Below are positions 1 through 5,663 of a stretch of 5,663 nt of DNA, in pieces. A model generated the notes under the pieces. The model worked only from the letters and a program-made list of their open reading frames with translations, ran no database searches and was not told the origin of the DNA. The DNA lies in NCBI GenBank assembly GCA_018970625.1, contig JAGWVZ010000263.1, positions 1-5,663 on the forward strand, given 5' to 3'. Every line of letters starts with the position of its first letter. Position 1 is the first letter of the stretch. The position numbers were made by a program, and so were the translations under genes. The stretch is from Myxococcales bacterium (lineage in GTDB: Bacteria > Myxococcota > Bradymonadia > REDH01).

Positions 1-1
1 G

Positions 2-751
2 GGTCTATTCATCTGGGCGCAGGGCCCCGCACTCGCCTACGCCATGCATGCCCTGCTGATGTTGATCTCCGTTGTGCAGATTCGAAAGCTGCCGGATACG
101 TTGCCCAAGGGAAATTCGTTGCCGGTCTTTCAGTCGCTGCGCGAGGGATTTGCGGCCGTATTTTCCAACAAGGTCGTGCTGTCGTGCATGGTGCTGGACA
201 TGTGCGCTGTCATTCTCGGCGGTGCCACAGCCCTGTTGCCGGTATTTGCCGAAGATATTCTGCACGTTGGCCCGGTCGGTTATGGCGCATTGTCTGCCGC
301 CATGGAAGTCGGCGCGCTCAGCATGGCGACCTTCCTCGCGATTCGTCCACCCATTGAGTCAGCAGGGCGCACGTTGCTGCTGAGCGTTGTCTTTTACGGC
401 CTGGCCACCATCGGGTTTGGCCTCTCCACGTGGCTGCCGCTGTCGATCGTGATGTACGCGCTCGTCGGCGCGGCCGACCAGATCAGTGTCGTCCTGCGGC
501 ACACAGCCGTGCAGATGTCGACGACGGACGATGTGCGCGGCCGGGTCAGCTCGGTGAACATGTTGTTTATTCACGCCAGCAATCAGCTCGGGGCGCTGGA
601 ATCCGGTCTGTTGGCAGCCGCTATTGGCGCGCCCATGGCGGTCGCCAGCGGTGGTGTCGGCGCCATTCTGGTCGCCATCGCCATCGGTTTTGTCGTGCCG
701 GCGCTGTACCACTATCGCGTGGCTCCGGCCCAGAAAGACGCTGCGGCCTGA
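2..751 (+). CDS. MFS exporter, EntS/MFS_3-like, C-terminal part (5' end outside window)
   Basis: Integral inner-membrane transporter of the major facilitator superfamily, probably a drug or siderophore efflux pump driven by the proton gradient. The frame is open from base 2 with no stop before the TGA at 749-751, so the N-terminal part lies outside the window; 249 residues are visible. They hold about seven hydrophobic segments, roughly residues 2-25, 45-68, 81-105, 119-140, 144-165, 185-215 and 216-238, fitting TM6 to TM12 of a 12-TM protein of about 420 residues. A basic cytoplasmic loop (around 26-45) separates the two halves. The strongest family signal is DDVRGRVSSVN followed by a SNQLGALESG-type stretch, typical of the MFS_3/EntS branch. 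The methionine at 44-46 lies inside a transmembrane segment and is not a credible start. The gene converges on the DUF6929-like gene, 69 bp away. Family is fairly sure; substrate cannot be told. Confidence 0.88.
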   Translation, partial: GLFIWAQGPALAYAMHALLMLISVVQIRKLPDTLPKGNSLPVFQSLREGFAAVFSNKVVLSCMVLDMCAVILGGATALLPVFAEDILHVGPVGYGALSAAMEVGALSMATFLAIRPPIESAGRTLLLSVVFYGLATIGFGLSTWLPLSIVMYALVGAADQISVVLRHTAVQMSTTDDVRGRVSSVNMLFIHASNQLGALESGLLAAAIGAPMAVASGGVGAILVAIAIGFVVPALYHYRVAPAQKDAAA

Positions 752-820
752 AGTCCGTGCGCGGTCTGGAGCAAAGAACGCCGCCGCGCGCTGAATCTCC
801 CACGCCCTGCCACACGCTGG

Positions 821-1837
821 TTACACGCCCACCAGCTCAACGAGCACCAGCTCGGCCGCTTTTCGCGGGTCATCGTCATCGGTCAGGCACCAGAACTGCC
901 GGTCGTGCGCTCCGGGTGAAAGACCTTCGATTTTCTGTCTCGTGGGTTTTCCCGACTCGTCACAAACCGTTATCCACCAGACGGTATTTTTTTCACGGAA
1001 TCCCAGATATGACCCCAGCACCTCGCCATCATCGCGCGCATTGGGTGAACGTTCAGCGGTGGCCGAAAACCAGACGCCATTTTCGGTTTGCGTGAGATCG
1101 GTCCAGGTAATGCCGGCATCTTCTATCGCACCCAGAACACCCTGCGCCACCGCTTCCAGACGAGGAATGCTCGAAATACCGCCGCCCTGAACCCAATGTA
1201 GAAACGCATCGGTTGAGAAATAACCCAGAGTATTTCTCGCGATGTGATCGGCGGTAGCGGCCCCATTTCCGCGATTCAACAGCATGACCTGCGGCCCGTT
1301 GCAAAGAACCCCTTCGATATTCATGTCGCTCCCCGAAAATGACTTCTCTTCCCGCAGGGCAGCGTAATATTCGCGCGCGAAAAATAATCCCGGTTCGGCA
1401 TTTGCAGGGCGATCATCCCATCGCAACACGACCTCCCTCGCGGGTGACGACCCCGACCCCAGCGCCAGTAAATCAAACCCGATAGTCCCGGGTACGGTAC
1501 AGATCGCCTCCAGATCGAACTTGAAATCCTTGTTTCCACGATCGGAGCCAAAGGTACGGGCGCCATCTTCGCCTTCCCGAAGCATGACGTGCTCGCATAG
1601 CGGCGGTTGCAGGCGACTGTTCAGCTCTGGCATGGCCGTCCAGGCCAGCCAGTGCGCGTCGTCCTGCACCATCCAGAAGCCCTTTTCGGTACGTGCCAGC
1701 CCAGACCCGGCGCGCACATGAGGTGGACGATCCAGCGCGCCGTCGGCGCCGGCACGATAAAAGAGGGGATAACGGGCAATCACAACGGCACGCGCACTCT
1801 TCAGCGGGCGACCGGTGAGGTCCGGATGATGAAACAT
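821..1837 (-). CDS. DUF6929-like predicted beta-propeller protein
   Basis: A 338-residue protein of unknown function that I match by motif to the DUF6929 family. Landmarks are RAGSGLA (about 42-48), VQDDAH (57-62), RGNKDFKFDLEA (100-111), LLALGSGSSPARE (123-135), NIEG (173-176) and LLNRGN (186-191). The spaced G-S-G-L, DLEA and NIEG motifs resemble blades of esterase-like/phytase-like beta-propellers, in which such acidic loops often bind metal; that role is inference. No signal peptide or membrane segment is visible at the N-terminus (MFHHPDLTG), so it is probably cytoplasmic. The ATG at 1837-1835 is preceded by AGCAGG with a 7-nt spacer, which supports this start. The stop is TAA at 823-821. 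It is the last gene of the minus-strand run, 112 bp after the lipoprotein gene, with an inverted repeat between, so it may have its own promoter. No enzyme activity can be assigned. Confidence 0.8.
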   Translation of the reverse strand: MFHHPDLTGRPLKSARAVVIARYPLFYRAGADGALDRPPHVRAGSGLARTEKGFWMVQDDAHWLAWTAMPELNSRLQPPLCEHVMLREGEDGARTFGSDRGNKDFKFDLEAICTVPGTIGFDLLALGSGSSPAREVVLRWDDRPANAEPGLFFAREYYAALREEKSFSGSDMNIEGVLCNGPQVMLLNRGNGAATADHIARNTLGYFSTDAFLHWVQGGGISSIPRLEAVAQGVLGAIEDAGITWTDLTQTENGVWFSATAERSPNARDDGEVLGSYLGFREKNTVWWITVCDESGKPTRQKIEGLSPGAHDRQFWCLTDDDDPRKAAELVLVELVGV

Positions 1838-1918
1838 GGCTCAACCTGCTGACGAACGAGACGGGCGGACGGCGGGGAGTAAAACCCGTCGCCGTCTCTG
1901 GCATTCCCTCGCACGCGC

Positions 1919-1948
1919 GACAGGTTGCAGGGAACAATCGAACCTGTC
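1919..1948 (-). terminator. 8-bp perfect stem-loop just after the lipoprotein stop codon
   Basis: GACAGGTT (1919-1926) and AACCTGTC (1941-1948) form a perfect 8-bp inverted repeat with a 14-nt loop. In the minus-strand transcript it begins two bases after the TGA of the lipoprotein gene. No run of U follows, so it is not a classical intrinsic terminator. It could protect the mRNA 3' end, be part of a factor-dependent terminator, or reduce read-through into the DUF6929-like gene. Confidence 0.4.
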
Positions 1949-1949
1949 T

Positions 1950-2798
1950 TCAGGGCGCCATATCGGCAGGCACACAGAGTGAAATCGTCTGCGAACAGGC
2001 AGCACAACCGTCCTCGGCGCAACCGGGTTCCACATTGGCCTCGGTGACGCATACATAGCCCGCAGGGCAGTCGGCGTTGGCCTCGCAGGGCGTCTCGGGA
2101 TAGCAGCCCCGTATGGGTGCAAATCCTTCGTCGACACAGCCGGGCTCATGCCATGCGCAAAACGGCGAGTCTTCACAACCGATGTCGGAGTTGAATTCGT
2201 TGCAAGGCTGAATGGCCTGGCAAATTCCATAAATACAGGCTGTGCCTGGAGTTTCGATGCAGTCTGCGTCCGTGTTGCAATCCTGATTGAGCACGCATGC
2301 GTAGGGTGTCTCGCAATCGTCGGTACAGCTCCACGAATCGGTCGCGCTGTCGCAGAAACAGTCCGATGAACGACAAACCGCCAGCGGTGAAGGCACACAG
2401 GACTCGCCGGCAGGACAACCGAGTACGTAACAGCCGCGCGGATCGGGTGTGCTGCACGCGTTCGGCAGCGGCGCCCGGCATGCGTACACAGGACCACAAT
2501 CCGCTGTGCATCCCCACGTGCCGGTCGTCTCGTCGCACGAGCACATGGATGGCATGCAGCCAGGCTCATCGCTTACCACGCAGACCCCATCGCCAGGACA
2601 TCCCTCTTCCAGACATCCACGCGGATGGGGCCCGGGGCAGGCTGAGACCGTATCGCCACCTGCGTCCGAAACGCCGGTGTCAGTGCCGGAGTCGGGCACG
2701 CTCTCGTCTTCGGTGCCGCAGGCCGCCAGACCCGTCCAGGCAAGGAGCGCCATCGCAATTCCCAGAGTGGACCACGCGCGGGGTGTGTTCGACTGCAT
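1950..2798 (-). CDS. Cysteine-rich lipoprotein with duplicated 55-residue module
   Basis: A 282-residue secreted lipoprotein of unknown function. The N-terminus has a short polar region with Arg7, a hydrophobic core (about 11-24) and the lipobox LAAC, placing the lipidated cysteine at residue 27. A low-complexity D/S/T/G linker follows (about 29-52), then a cysteine-dense body. Residues 53-107 and 114-168 are two copies of one 55-residue module with all ten cysteines aligned. The rest (about 174-275) has 16 further cysteines, with DADC and CPAGYVCV motifs seen in many myxobacterial surface proteins. Excluding Cys27 I count 36 cysteines, an even number, consistent with a fully disulfide-bonded extracytoplasmic protein. 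GGAGAG (2805-2810) lies 6 nt before the ATG and fixes the start; the stop is TGA. It lies 95 bp downstream of the second SPFH gene on the same strand. Lipoprotein status is sure; function and ligand are not. Confidence 0.88.
   Translation of the reverse strand: MQSNTPRAWSTLGIAMALLAWTGLAACGTEDESVPDSGTDTGVSDAGGDTVSACPGPHPRGCLEEGCPGDGVCVVSDEPGCMPSMCSCDETTGTWGCTADCGPVYACRAPLPNACSTPDPRGCYVLGCPAGESCVPSPLAVCRSSDCFCDSATDSWSCTDDCETPYACVLNQDCNTDADCIETPGTACIYGICQAIQPCNEFNSDIGCEDSPFCAWHEPGCVDEGFAPIRGCYPETPCEANADCPAGYVCVTEANVEPGCAEDGCAACSQTISLCVPADMAP
2295..2459 (-). repeat. Cysteine module, copy 2 (residues 114-168 of the lipoprotein)
   Basis: Second copy of the 55-residue module, separated from copy 1 by six residues (RAPLPN). 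It begins with ACSTPDPRGC and ends with CETPYAC. All ten cysteines, the PRGC and GCP motifs, the Trp at position 43 and the final YAC are kept. The shared Trp and cysteine pattern suggest a small disulfide-stabilised domain. Confidence 0.85.
2478..2642 (-). repeat. Cysteine module, copy 1 (residues 53-107 of the lipoprotein)
   Basis: First copy of a 55-residue protein repeat. Cysteines fall at module positions 2, 10, 15, 21, 29, 34, 36, 45, 49 and 55. It begins with ACPGPHPRGC and ends with CGPVYAC. It aligns without gaps to copy 2, with 27 of 55 residues identical by eye, so the duplication is old at the DNA level. Confidence 0.85.
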
Positions 2799-2813
2799 AC
2801 GATTCTCTCCGGT

Positions 2814-2824
2814 TCACGTTGTGA
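2814..2824. promoter_or_regulatory. TCAC-N3-GTGA palindrome, copy 1
   Basis: TCACGTTGTGA is an 11-bp palindrome lying 3 bp upstream of the GGAGAG ribosome binding site of the lipoprotein gene. The same arms recur 38 bp further upstream. It could be an operator, or a small hairpin in the mRNA leader. The regulator is unknown; the arms are in the opposite order to the GTGA...TCAC site of CRP/FNR proteins. Confidence 0.35.
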
Positions 2825-2851
2825 GCTCAGCTCGGTCCAGCTGTAGCATCG

Positions 2852-2862
2852 TCACAAAGTGA
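2852..2862. promoter_or_regulatory. TCAC-N3-GTGA palindrome, copy 2
   Basis: TCACAAAGTGA repeats the arms of the copy at 2814-2824 with a different 3-bp centre, which is the pattern expected of a protein-binding site. The centres are 38 bp apart, and both copies lie in the 95-bp gap between the second SPFH gene and the lipoprotein gene. I could not identify a convincing -35/-10 pair in this gap. Confidence 0.35.
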
Positions 2863-2893
2863 GGAGTGAAGCAAGCATAGAGGCGATCAAACC

Positions 2894-4171
2894 TTATTCG
2901 CCCATCAGGCGACGGGCCATGCCGTTGAGGTCAAACAGAAAGGGCATGCTGCGGGAATCAAAGGTCATGGTGCTGCCAAACTTCATGGTGCGAGCGGCTT
3001 CGAGCGCCACAAGGGCGCGTCCACCGGGCTGTGCCAGCAGGTTGTTCACACGCTCCTGCCCATTCTGCACAATGACCTCGATGATGCGGTCCGCCTCGGC
3101 CTGATACCGGGGCAACATCGCGGCCGCGCGGCCTTCGAGGAGTGCCACCTGTTGGTTGGTTTCGGCGCGAATGCCTTCAATTCCCACAGCGAAGTGTGGA
3201 CCCGAGAGGTGCGCTTCGATATCGCTGCGCACCTGATTCACAAAGGAATCCCACTGGGGGGTACCTTCGGTGAGCCCTAACGCCAGAATCTCTGTTCGCC
3301 GGTTGACGAGCGCGATGTCAACCAGGGATTGCAGCACGGACTCGCGGTTGGAATCGTTGATGCCGATTCGATACGCGGTCTCGAGCAGCGCAGTCTGAGA
3401 AGCCCACCATGCGGAACGCTGATTGAGCTGAGAGACCGTCTCGTTGGCGTAATTATCGAGCTGTTGCTGGCTGTTGGCGAGCAGCTCCTGCGAACGGTCG
3501 AGTAATTGCTGTTGCTCCAGCAGCTGAATCCGGCCCAGCTGCTGTTCGTAGGTGGTGCTAAAGTAAAAGCCGCGAATATTGACTTGTTCGGCCTCCAGAT
3601 AAAACGCCTCCAGGCTGGCATTCAGGGCGACCAGGGCGTCTGCTGCCGCAGCGTTTCGGGCCGGCACATCGTACCACTGTTCACTGGTGAGCGACGCCAG
3701 ATGCTCCTGCAAAACACCTACGGCCGTATTGTGCGCGCGCACCTTGTAGGCTTCGCCCACCAGGAGACCGTCTGCCACGAGGGCATGCGCCCGGCCGGGC
3801 ATCACGCGTATCGGGATGGTGGCATCGACCGTGACATTATTGTTCCCGGTGGTGCGAATCAGTAGCGGTTCGTATTCCTCGCCCAGGTCATCTGTGGTTG
3901 AGAAATTCAGAAAGAAATAACGGGAATCCACGCGATAAACACGATGCACGAAGGGTAACGAAATGTGATACCCCACAGCGAGGTCCTCGGACGCGATACC
4001 CCCGCGCACATTATTCTGTCGGACGCCAATTTCACCCGGGTGAATACGAATGGTGAATAACTCCAACAGCACAATGACGCTCACAACGCCTGCAAGCACG
4101 ATAAGGAGATCGCGAACAAATGTCGGCATCGCGGGAACACCGTTGCTCCCGCGCGGAGGATTGGTTGCCAT
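2894..4171 (-). CDS. SPFH/Band-7 (prohibitin/HflK-like) membrane protein, second of pair
   Basis: A 425-residue membrane-anchored SPFH protein. A short cytoplasmic N-terminus is followed by one membrane segment (about 18-39), then the SPFH domain (about 42-205), entered through RIHPGEIGVRQNNVRGG, with the characteristic GYHISLPFVHRVYRVD stretch at 67-82. Residues about 206-252 are a glutamine-rich, probably coiled-coil helix. A longer helical tail follows, with QAEADRIIEV and PGGRALVALEAAR before a hydrophobic end (PFLFDLNGMARRL). By analogy with HflK/HflC and prohibitins it should oligomerise into a ring or cage with the adjacent SPFH protein and organise membrane proteins or proteases; this is inference. 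GAGG (4178-4181) sits 6 nt before the ATG and shares bases with the upstream gene's TGA stop, pointing to translational coupling. It is longer than typical HflC (about 330 residues) and lacks the Gly-rich N-terminus of HflK, so I give no symbol. Confidence 0.85.
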   Translation of the reverse strand: MATNPPRGSNGVPAMPTFVRDLLIVLAGVVSVIVLLELFTIRIHPGEIGVRQNNVRGGIASEDLAVGYHISLPFVHRVYRVDSRYFFLNFSTTDDLGEEYEPLLIRTTGNNNVTVDATIPIRVMPGRAHALVADGLLVGEAYKVRAHNTAVGVLQEHLASLTSEQWYDVPARNAAAADALVALNASLEAFYLEAEQVNIRGFYFSTTYEQQLGRIQLLEQQQLLDRSQELLANSQQQLDNYANETVSQLNQRSAWWASQTALLETAYRIGINDSNRESVLQSLVDIALVNRRTEILALGLTEGTPQWDSFVNQVRSDIEAHLSGPHFAVGIEGIRAETNQQVALLEGRAAAMLPRYQAEADRIIEVIVQNGQERVNNLLAQPGGRALVALEAARTMKFGSTMTFDSRSMPFLFDLNGMARRLMGE

Positions 4172-4179
4172 GATCGACC

Positions 4180-5220
4180 TCAGCGAGTGGTAGGAGGAAG
4201 GCTGTCGTAGCGGAGAGTCTGCGGTGTCGCGTCGTTCTGGAACGGCGACGCTTCTATCGTGACAGTGGCGATTCGCTCCGCGAGGGTGCGCATGACAGCC
4301 TCACGACCGGTGGTGGAGAGCGCCTGAACCTGAGCGGCCACCTGTTCCACGGTGGCGTTCCACTGCGCCTCTACCTCTGTCGCCCGCGCGTTGGCGTACT
4401 CCACGAGCGCACGACCCTCGCCTTCCGTCCGCGTGACCTGTGCCCCGGCGTCATTCAGACGACGCTGCCTCTCTGCAAGCGTCTGCGCCAGCTCGCCTTC
4501 CAGAGCCGCTCGGCGTTCCTGATAGGTCCGGTTCTGCATCTGGTCCAGATTGGCCAGCTCCCGCTGCCGTGAAGCGGCTGCGCGCTCCAGCTCCTGCCGA
4601 ATCACCTCGCTCTGGTTGTCCGTGGTAATTCGCTCTTCGATGGCGTTCTCATACTCGTCCACGAAGTGCGGAAGCGGCGTATCGATGTTGATGATGCGCA
4701 CGCCGTGGGGATTCAGTCGCTCGTTCAGCAGCACCATGGCCTCGGCCTTCATGGCCCCGTACTGGGTAGGGTCTGAGACCTGCATGGTGCTTCGGGTGCC
4801 CAGCGAATCCCGGAGAATCGAGCGCAAGGTGGGCTGCAGCCAGCGCCGAAAGTCTACGCCGGGCCCGATCTCGGCCAGAATCAGCGGCGCCAGATCAGGA
4901 ATGACCTGATACTGAACCGTCATCGTATCAAACCAGAAGTTCGAACCGTCCGCCGCACGCACGGTCAGTCGCGGAAGGGTCGCGAAGTCCTCGGTCGTGA
5001 GCTCGCCCTGCAACGTTACCGTCTGCGGCGTCGCGTCGATAATGAACATCTCGTGAACGAACGGGACAGCGAGTGCGACGCCCTCGGTGTCGAGCGTCTC
5101 TTCGCTGCCGGTGAACAGATTCACCCGCACCGCGATCTCGCCCGCTTCGATCCGCCGTATCGAAGCCACGCTGGTGGCCAGCGCAAGCACGACGAGCACC
5201 AGAACCAATGTACGAACCAT
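4180..5220 (-). CDS. SPFH/Band-7 (prohibitin/HflC-like) membrane protein, first of pair
   Basis: A 346-residue SPFH protein. A single N-terminal anchor (about 4-19, very rich in Leu/Val/Ala) is followed by RIEAGEIAVRVN, the usual entry to the SPFH fold, then GVALAVPFVHEMFIID (47-62), the core domain to about 200, and a long charged coiled coil (about 188-300; QELERAAASRQRELANL, EGEGRALVEYANARATEVEA). The EGEGRA...ARATEVEA part resembles flotillin and HflKC stalks. It probably forms hetero-oligomers with the SPFH protein encoded 8 nt downstream. I chose the ATG at 5220-5218 because GAGG (5226-5229) precedes it by 5 nt and the protein then starts directly with the anchor. A GTG at 5265 is in frame but would add 15 polar residues (starting VWLCVDPRPEG) ahead of the anchor and would leave the ribosome binding site inside the gene. 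Partner proteases such as FtsH are not in the window. Confidence 0.87.
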   Translation of the reverse strand: MVRTLVLVLVVLALATSVASIRRIEAGEIAVRVNLFTGSEETLDTEGVALAVPFVHEMFIIDATPQTVTLQGELTTEDFATLPRLTVRAADGSNFWFDTMTVQYQVIPDLAPLILAEIGPGVDFRRWLQPTLRSILRDSLGTRSTMQVSDPTQYGAMKAEAMVLLNERLNPHGVRIINIDTPLPHFVDEYENAIEERITTDNQSEVIRQELERAAASRQRELANLDQMQNRTYQERRAALEGELAQTLAERQRRLNDAGAQVTRTEGEGRALVEYANARATEVEAQWNATVEQVAAQVQALSTTGREAVMRTLAERIATVTIEASPFQNDATPQTLRYDSLPPTTR

Positions 5221-5407
5221 GTTCACCTCAGGGCCTTCAGGCCGGGGGTCGACGCACAACCACACTTCGAAGCAGTGACCGTAGCCAGACGTTTCACGAA
5301 ATACCGCCCATGAGTGTACATCGTGAATTTGCCTTCGCTTTGCCTACCGAATTTCATCGGTGTGTTAAGCAATATTTTCCGATGTGCCCCTATTTTTCGC
5401 CGGCCGA
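5221..5407 (-). promoter_or_regulatory. Probable promoter region of the SPFH gene pair
   Basis: This 187-bp gap separates the SDR stop from the first SPFH gene. The part at about 5320-5400 is clearly richer in A and T than the genes around it. It holds an inverted repeat ACCGA-N6-TCGGT (5346-5361), a further CCGATG (5379-5384) that pairs with CATCGG (5355-5360), and a 7-bp direct repeat TTTGCCT (5328-5334 and 5339-5345) spaced by 11 bp, one helical turn. These may be regulator sites. No sigma-70 type -35/-10 pair is convincing, so the exact promoter is not placed. The GAGG ribosome binding site is at 5226-5229. Confidence 0.35.
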
Positions 5408-5663
5408 TTATTGCAGCCGCGCCAGCTGCTCTTTCTTGAGCCATGCCGTGATGCGCAACACCAGCGCGCGCGGCACAATCCCCGACATCGCCACCCACAG
5501 ACGAATCGGAACGCCATGCACGCTCAGGCTGCGCCCTTTGCGAGCATCCCGAAGCGCCTGCTGTACCACATACACCGGGTTGGCGGCCATCGGTGGACTC
5601 TTGCGACCACCGGTCTCGGCTGCCACCATGAAGAACTCCGTATCTACCGGTCCCGGGCACACC
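5408..5663 (-). CDS. Short-chain dehydrogenase/reductase, C-terminal fragment (5' end outside window)
   Basis: The last 84 residues of an NAD(P)-dependent oxidoreductase of the SDR superfamily. The frame runs off the right edge of the window and ends with TAA at 5410-5408. The visible part opens with VCPGPVDTEFF, matching the conserved PG-x-V/T-x-T motif that follows the catalytic Tyr-x-x-x-Lys region and contacts the cofactor. It is followed by a predicted helix (NPVYVVQQALRDARKG) and a hydrophobic/basic tail (RLWVAMSGIVPRALVLRITAWLKK), typical of the DltE/COG0300 group of SDRs, where the C-terminus may touch the membrane. The Rossmann motif and catalytic residues lie outside the window, so activity and substrate cannot be judged. 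It is on the same strand as the SPFH genes, but 187 bp upstream of them, so it probably ends a separate transcript. Confidence 0.85.
   Translation of the reverse strand, partial: VCPGPVDTEFFMVAAETGGRKSPPMAANPVYVVQQALRDARKGRSLSVHGVPIRLWVAMSGIVPRALVLRITAWLKKEQLARLQ

Noticed and set aside
757..791. GC-rich inverted repeat (GCGCGG at 759-764, CCGCGC at 784-789) between the convergent MFS and DUF6929-like genes as a bidirectional terminator
   Set aside because: The loop is 19 nt, there is no T-run on either side, and GC-only arms of this size are expected by chance in such a region.
430..1095. A 221-codon plus-strand open frame across the end of the MFS gene
   Set aside because: It overlaps the MFS coding frame and the opposite-strand DUF6929-like gene, and its Arg/His-rich composition is typical of a GC-rich shadow frame.
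1841..2569. A 242-codon open frame on the minus strand overlapping the lipoprotein gene
   Set aside because: It is an out-of-frame shadow. The other frame has a lipobox, regular cysteine repeats and a ribosome binding site, while this one is Arg/Thr/Ala-rich without recognisable motifs.
1978..2798. Reading the lipoprotein as a cysteine-rich metal-binding or haem protein
   Set aside because: No CxxCH haem motif is present, and the lipobox with an even count of the remaining cysteines fits an exported disulfide-bonded protein better.
4550..4909. A 119-codon plus-strand open frame antisense to the first SPFH gene
   Set aside because: Its Ser/Arg-rich translation lacks any domain feature, and the SPFH frame opposite is clearly coding.
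5221..5265. Longer start (GTG at 5265) for the first SPFH gene
   Set aside because: It would place 15 polar residues before the membrane anchor. The ATG at 5220 has a well-placed GAGG and directly opens the hydrophobic segment.
5300..5380. Sigma-70 promoter with TTGCTT as -35 or TACACT as -10 before the SPFH genes
   Set aside because: Neither element has a convincing partner at 16-18 bp, so no exact promoter was annotated.

Overview
The window looks like chromosomal DNA from a GC-rich Gram-negative bacterium. The best clue to its identity is a predicted outer-membrane or periplasmic lipoprotein with a lipobox, an Asp/Ser/Thr/Gly-rich low-complexity linker and many cysteines arranged in repeats. 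That style of protein is typical of Myxococcota, Bradymonadota and related former Deltaproteobacteria. This assignment is inferred from protein style only; there is no rRNA or other marker gene here.

Layout. The window opens inside the last two thirds of a plus-strand MFS exporter of the EntS/MFS_3 type (to 751). This gene converges on a run of minus-strand genes that fills the rest of the window. Read in the direction of transcription (right to left), these are: the C-terminal end of a short-chain dehydrogenase/reductase (5663-5408); a 187-bp gap that probably holds a promoter; two consecutive SPFH/Band-7 (prohibitin/HflKC-type) membrane proteins (5220-4180 and 4171-2894), separated by 8 nt and apparently translationally coupled; a 95-bp gap with two copies of a TCAC-N3-GTGA palindrome; a cysteine-rich lipoprotein (2798-1950); a 112-bp gap with an 8-bp perfect stem-loop just after the lipoprotein stop; and a DUF6929-like predicted beta-propeller protein (1837-821).

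How they may work together. The two SPFH proteins each have one N-terminal membrane anchor, an SPFH domain and a helical or coiled-coil tail. They are the type of pair that co-assembles into a large membrane-bound ring or cage, as HflK with HflC or paired prohibitins do. The lipoprotein and the DUF6929 gene lie downstream on the same strand. Each has its own ribosome binding site and a gap of about 100 bp in front, so they may be independently transcribed and need not belong to the SPFH operon. I see no RNA genes, CRISPR array, insertion sequence or phage genes. Nothing in the window proves a new system. The most distinctive items are the duplicated ten-cysteine module, the paired palindromes in front of the lipoprotein gene and the tightly coupled, divergent SPFH pair.
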